From NCBI GenBank assembly GCA_027340195.1, contig DAHWNE010000262.1, forward strand, positions 1-8,937: a stretch of 8,937 nt of DNA, read 5' to 3'. Positions 7,101 through 8,937 of the stretch are shown here, piece by piece; position 1 is the first letter of the stretch, and every line of letters starts with the position of its first letter. The notes beneath the pieces are model-generated. The model did not search any database and was not told where the DNA came from. It worked only from the letters and a program-made list of their open reading frames with translations. The translations under genes were made by a program, and so were the position numbers. The DNA comes from Acetobacteraceae bacterium. GTDB lineage: Bacteria > Pseudomonadota > Alphaproteobacteria > Acetobacterales > Acetobacteraceae.

Positions 7101-7811
7101 ATGGCTGACAATGACTCCACGGACATGCTGATGGCGGTGACGGGGGAGAACGGGGGCAAGCTCGCGGGTCAGGGGCTCGCCGCGCTCGACACCAGCGATA
7201 CGGAGATGCTCGACGGGATCACCGCAGGATTTTTCACCGAGATCCAGGATATCAGCTTCGGCATCGGGGTAGAGGACAGCGAACCTCCGAACCCGATTAA
7301 CGAGTTGCATGCCATACAGGTAGACCTAGCACGGCAGACGAACAAAAATGGGGAAAAACCGGACGATAAGGAAAAGAAAAATTTAGCGTCCCTGCTCGGA
7401 AGCCCTAAGAAAACCAAGCAGTTCAAGAATTTCGTCGATACCGGCCGGGTCACCGATGACGACGATAATCCGGTCTATTCCACCGTGTTCGACCCGATCA
7501 CGATCACCCGCGCGATCGACCAGATGTCGCCACCCATTCTTTACAACTGTGCCTACCAGACGGCGCTGAAGAGCATCGTGGTCGTGAAGCGGAAAGTCAC
7601 CGGAAATACCGGGTTCCTCGAAGCGTTCGTCCGGCTGCAGTTCGACGAATGCCTGATCACCGCGGTGGACTGGGACCACGGCGAGACCTTCACCGAGAAG
7701 ATGAAATTCGTCTATCGCAAGCTCACCGTGAAATATCGCCCGCAAAGCAACGACGGCAGCCTGGAGCCGGCCAGGAGCATGACCTATTCGATGACGATGC
7801 AGTCAGCCTAG
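7101..7811 (+). CDS. hcp: Hcp (TssD) T6SS tube protein, enlarged
   Basis: Hcp forms hexameric rings that stack into the T6SS inner tube and are expelled with VgrG. This 236-residue protein matches the Hcp (DUF796) pattern: a short beta-strand start (MLMAVTG, 9-15), FFTEIQDISFGIG (44-56) where classic Hcp has the SWSWG-type strand, then FDPITITRAIDQMSPPIL (130-147), the LKSIVVVKRK strand (156-165), FVRLQFDECLITAV (176-189) and the closing MKFVYRKLTVKYRPQ (201-215). Usual Hcp proteins have about 160-175 residues. The surplus lies mainly between residues about 57 and 129, where a charged stretch with nine lysines in 28 residues (82-109) replaces a loop normally far shorter. The DNA there is much poorer in GC than its surroundings. 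The gene is last in the + strand unit and ends 9 bases inside the convergent gene. Hcp identity is strong; the role of the insertion is unknown. Confidence 0.92.
   Translation: MADNDSTDMLMAVTGENGGKLAGQGLAALDTSDTEMLDGITAGFFTEIQDISFGIGVEDSEPPNPINELHAIQVDLARQTNKNGEKPDDKEKKNLASLLGSPKKTKQFKNFVDTGRVTDDDDNPVYSTVFDPITITRAIDQMSPPILYNCAYQTALKSIVVVKRKVTGNTGFLEAFVRLQFDECLITAVDWDHGETFTEKMKFVYRKLTVKYRPQSNDGSLEPARSMTYSMTMQSA
7321..7440 (+). other. AT-rich insertion segment inside hcp
   Basis: Hand counting gives 53 G/C of 120 bases (44%) here, against 44 of 60 at 7141-7200 and 38 of 60 at 7621-7680 in the same gene. The segment uses codons rare elsewhere in the window, including CTA (7326), TTA (7383) and several AAA, with an ATA just upstream (7314). 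It encodes the lysine-rich part of the extra Hcp loop. The frame stays open throughout, so it is coding and not a disruption. Confidence 0.75.
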
Positions 7812-8937
7812 CGCGCTCGCCAACAGCTCGGCATCGCAGCCTTGGGTGCAATGCCGGGCCAGGAACGGCGAACCGCCCAGCGTGGCCTGCATCCGCTCGG
7901 CGAAGCTCATCGCCAGCAGCCCGGTGCCGGCGGCCGGATGCGTCTCCGGCACCTGCCATTTCAGCGCCGCCATCGCCTTCGCCTCCAGCGCCGCCTTCAC
8001 CGACCCGGCGGTGACCAGCCGCGACGGTTGCGGCGGCAGCTGCGGCAGGCGCTGCATGATCTCCGCCAGCGCCGTCTCGGGCGTCTTGCCGGCCAGCTTC
8101 ACCCCCAGCTGCTCCGACACCTGGCGCAGGGTCGCGTTCAACGATGCCTGCACCTTGGCCGCCACCGCCGCATAGCCCTGCTGCAACGGATTGCCGCCCA
8201 GGCTGGCGGTGAGGCGCTTCACCGCGGACATGGCCGAGGACAGCGTGTTCATCACCGAAGTCTCCTCCGCCGTCAGCGTCGGCACCTTCACCTGGGTCAG
8301 GCTGCGCATGGCCGCCGCGAGCCGCTGGGTGTCGCCGGGGGCGATGCCAAGCTGGCGGGTGGCGGCGATCATCGGCGCCAGCTCGCGCAGGCGCTGCGCG
8401 AACGGCTCCCAGACCGCCATCGGCTGCCCGCCGGGGGTGGTGAATTGCTTCAGCTGCGCCGGGCTGGGGGCGAAGACCGGGCTCGAGGTGGCCGATTGCA
8501 CCGAAGTCACCGCGTCGTTCAAGGTCGCCAGCCGCACCCAGGGACGGGGCGAGAATTGCGCCACCGCCGGATTATGCGCCAGCGCCGCCAGCCGCGCCTT
8601 CATGGTGGCCAGCGCCGCGGAAAACGCCTTCGCCTGCGCCGGATGCAGCAGATCGAGCCCAAGCTGCGATTGCGCCTGCGCGCGCAGCTGCCCCAGCAGC
8701 GAAACGGTGCCGCCTTGCAACGGCGTCATCTGCATCTGCGGCAGCGGGGTGCGCAGCCATTGCGGGTCCGGGGTGAACGCCGGCCCCGGCAGCTCACGGG
8801 TGCCCAGCCATTGCCACAGCGCCTTGGCGATGTTCTCCCCGCGCAGCCCGGTGCCGACCAGCGGCAGGGTTGGCGGCGCCGCGCTCCCGCCGGTCGGGGC
8901 CGACGCCGACGCCCCGCCGCCTGCCGCTTGGTGGGAG
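7803..8937 (-). CDS. Unidentified Ala/Leu/Gln-rich protein, 5' partial
   Basis: I do not recognise this protein. The frame is open from the right edge to a TGA at 7803-7805, giving 377 visible residues. The only in-window ATG (8733-8735) would give 310, but coding character continues upstream of it with no stop, including tryptophan-containing text (ALWQWLGTREL), so the true start is probably beyond the window. Third codon positions on this strand are mostly G or C, as in real genes nearby. The visible N-terminal part is an Ala/Gly/Ser/Pro-rich linker (codons 8871-8936), followed by a largely helical-looking Ala/Leu/Gln/Thr-rich region. Few cysteines are visible apart from a CTQGC pair near the C-terminus. 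I see no clear membrane helix or catalytic motif. It is convergent with hcp and overlaps its last 9 bases, so it belongs to a separate transcript. Next to hcp it might be a T6SS accessory or exported protein, but nothing in the sequence proves that. Confidence 0.75.
   Translation of the reverse strand, partial: SHQAAGGGASASAPTGGSAAPPTLPLVGTGLRGENIAKALWQWLGTRELPGPAFTPDPQWLRTPLPQMQMTPLQGGTVSLLGQLRAQAQSQLGLDLLHPAQAKAFSAALATMKARLAALAHNPAVAQFSPRPWVRLATLNDAVTSVQSATSSPVFAPSPAQLKQFTTPGGQPMAVWEPFAQRLRELAPMIAATRQLGIAPGDTQRLAAAMRSLTQVKVPTLTAEETSVMNTLSSAMSAVKRLTASLGGNPLQQGYAAVAAKVQASLNATLRQVSEQLGVKLAGKTPETALAEIMQRLPQLPPQPSRLVTAGSVKAALEAKAMAALKWQVPETHPAAGTGLLAMSFAERMQATLGGSPFLARHCTQGCDAELLASALG

Noticed and set aside
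5184..7310. Long minus-strand open frame (708 codons) across vgrG, tssC and hcp
   Set aside because: Same cause: vgrG, tssC and hcp happen to share one codon register, so their antisense frame stays open. The translation is Arg/Gly/His-rich and spans three well-supported genes.
7760..7775. CCTGG-AGCCGG-CCAGG inverted repeat near the end of hcp as a possible terminator
   Set aside because: The stem is only 5 base pairs, it lies inside hcp coding sequence and no T-run follows. It is no better than expected by chance in GC-rich DNA.
7649..8175. Plus-strand open frames running from the end of hcp into the convergent gene
   Set aside because: Their products are Pro/Ser/Ala/Arg-rich with no recognisable motif, and the minus-strand frame has better third-position G/C bias and an uninterrupted 377-codon length.
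8733..8735. ATG as the start of the convergent unknown gene
   Set aside because: The same frame continues without a stop to the window edge with coding-like codon bias, so this methionine is probably internal, although it cannot be excluded.

Overview
The window is part of a type VI secretion system (T6SS) cluster from a GC-rich proteobacterium. The strong G/C bias at third codon positions fits an alphaproteobacterium, possibly of the Rhodospirillales/Acetobacteraceae kind. That placement is inferred from composition and gene style and was not tested by a search.

Four genes run rightward on the + strand, closely packed, in what looks like one transcription unit: tssM (IcmF-like inner-membrane/periplasmic protein, start lost off the left edge), vgrG (tssI, tail spike), a tssC-family sheath gene, and an hcp (tssD) tube gene. 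The gaps are 24, 6 and 15 bases. vgrG and hcp are preceded by an identical 11-base block holding a strong ribosome binding site. tssC has only a weak AGGA at the vgrG stop codon and is probably translationally coupled.

From the right edge a fifth gene runs leftward, convergent with hcp and overlapping its end by 9 bases. Its 377 visible residues are Ala/Leu/Gln-rich and match no family I recognise, and its start lies outside the window. It is the main unknown here.

Together the + strand genes encode parts of one machine. TssM anchors the membrane complex, VgrG caps the Hcp tube, and TssC is half of the TssB/TssC contractile sheath. No tssB, clpV, baseplate gene, PAAR gene, effector adaptor or recognisable effector lies in the window. 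The system is therefore ordinary in outline. Two things depart from it: an AT-rich, lysine-rich insertion inside hcp, and the unidentified convergent gene. I see no RNA genes, mobile elements, CRISPR arrays, convincing promoters or terminators, and there is no gene-free stretch above 300 bases.
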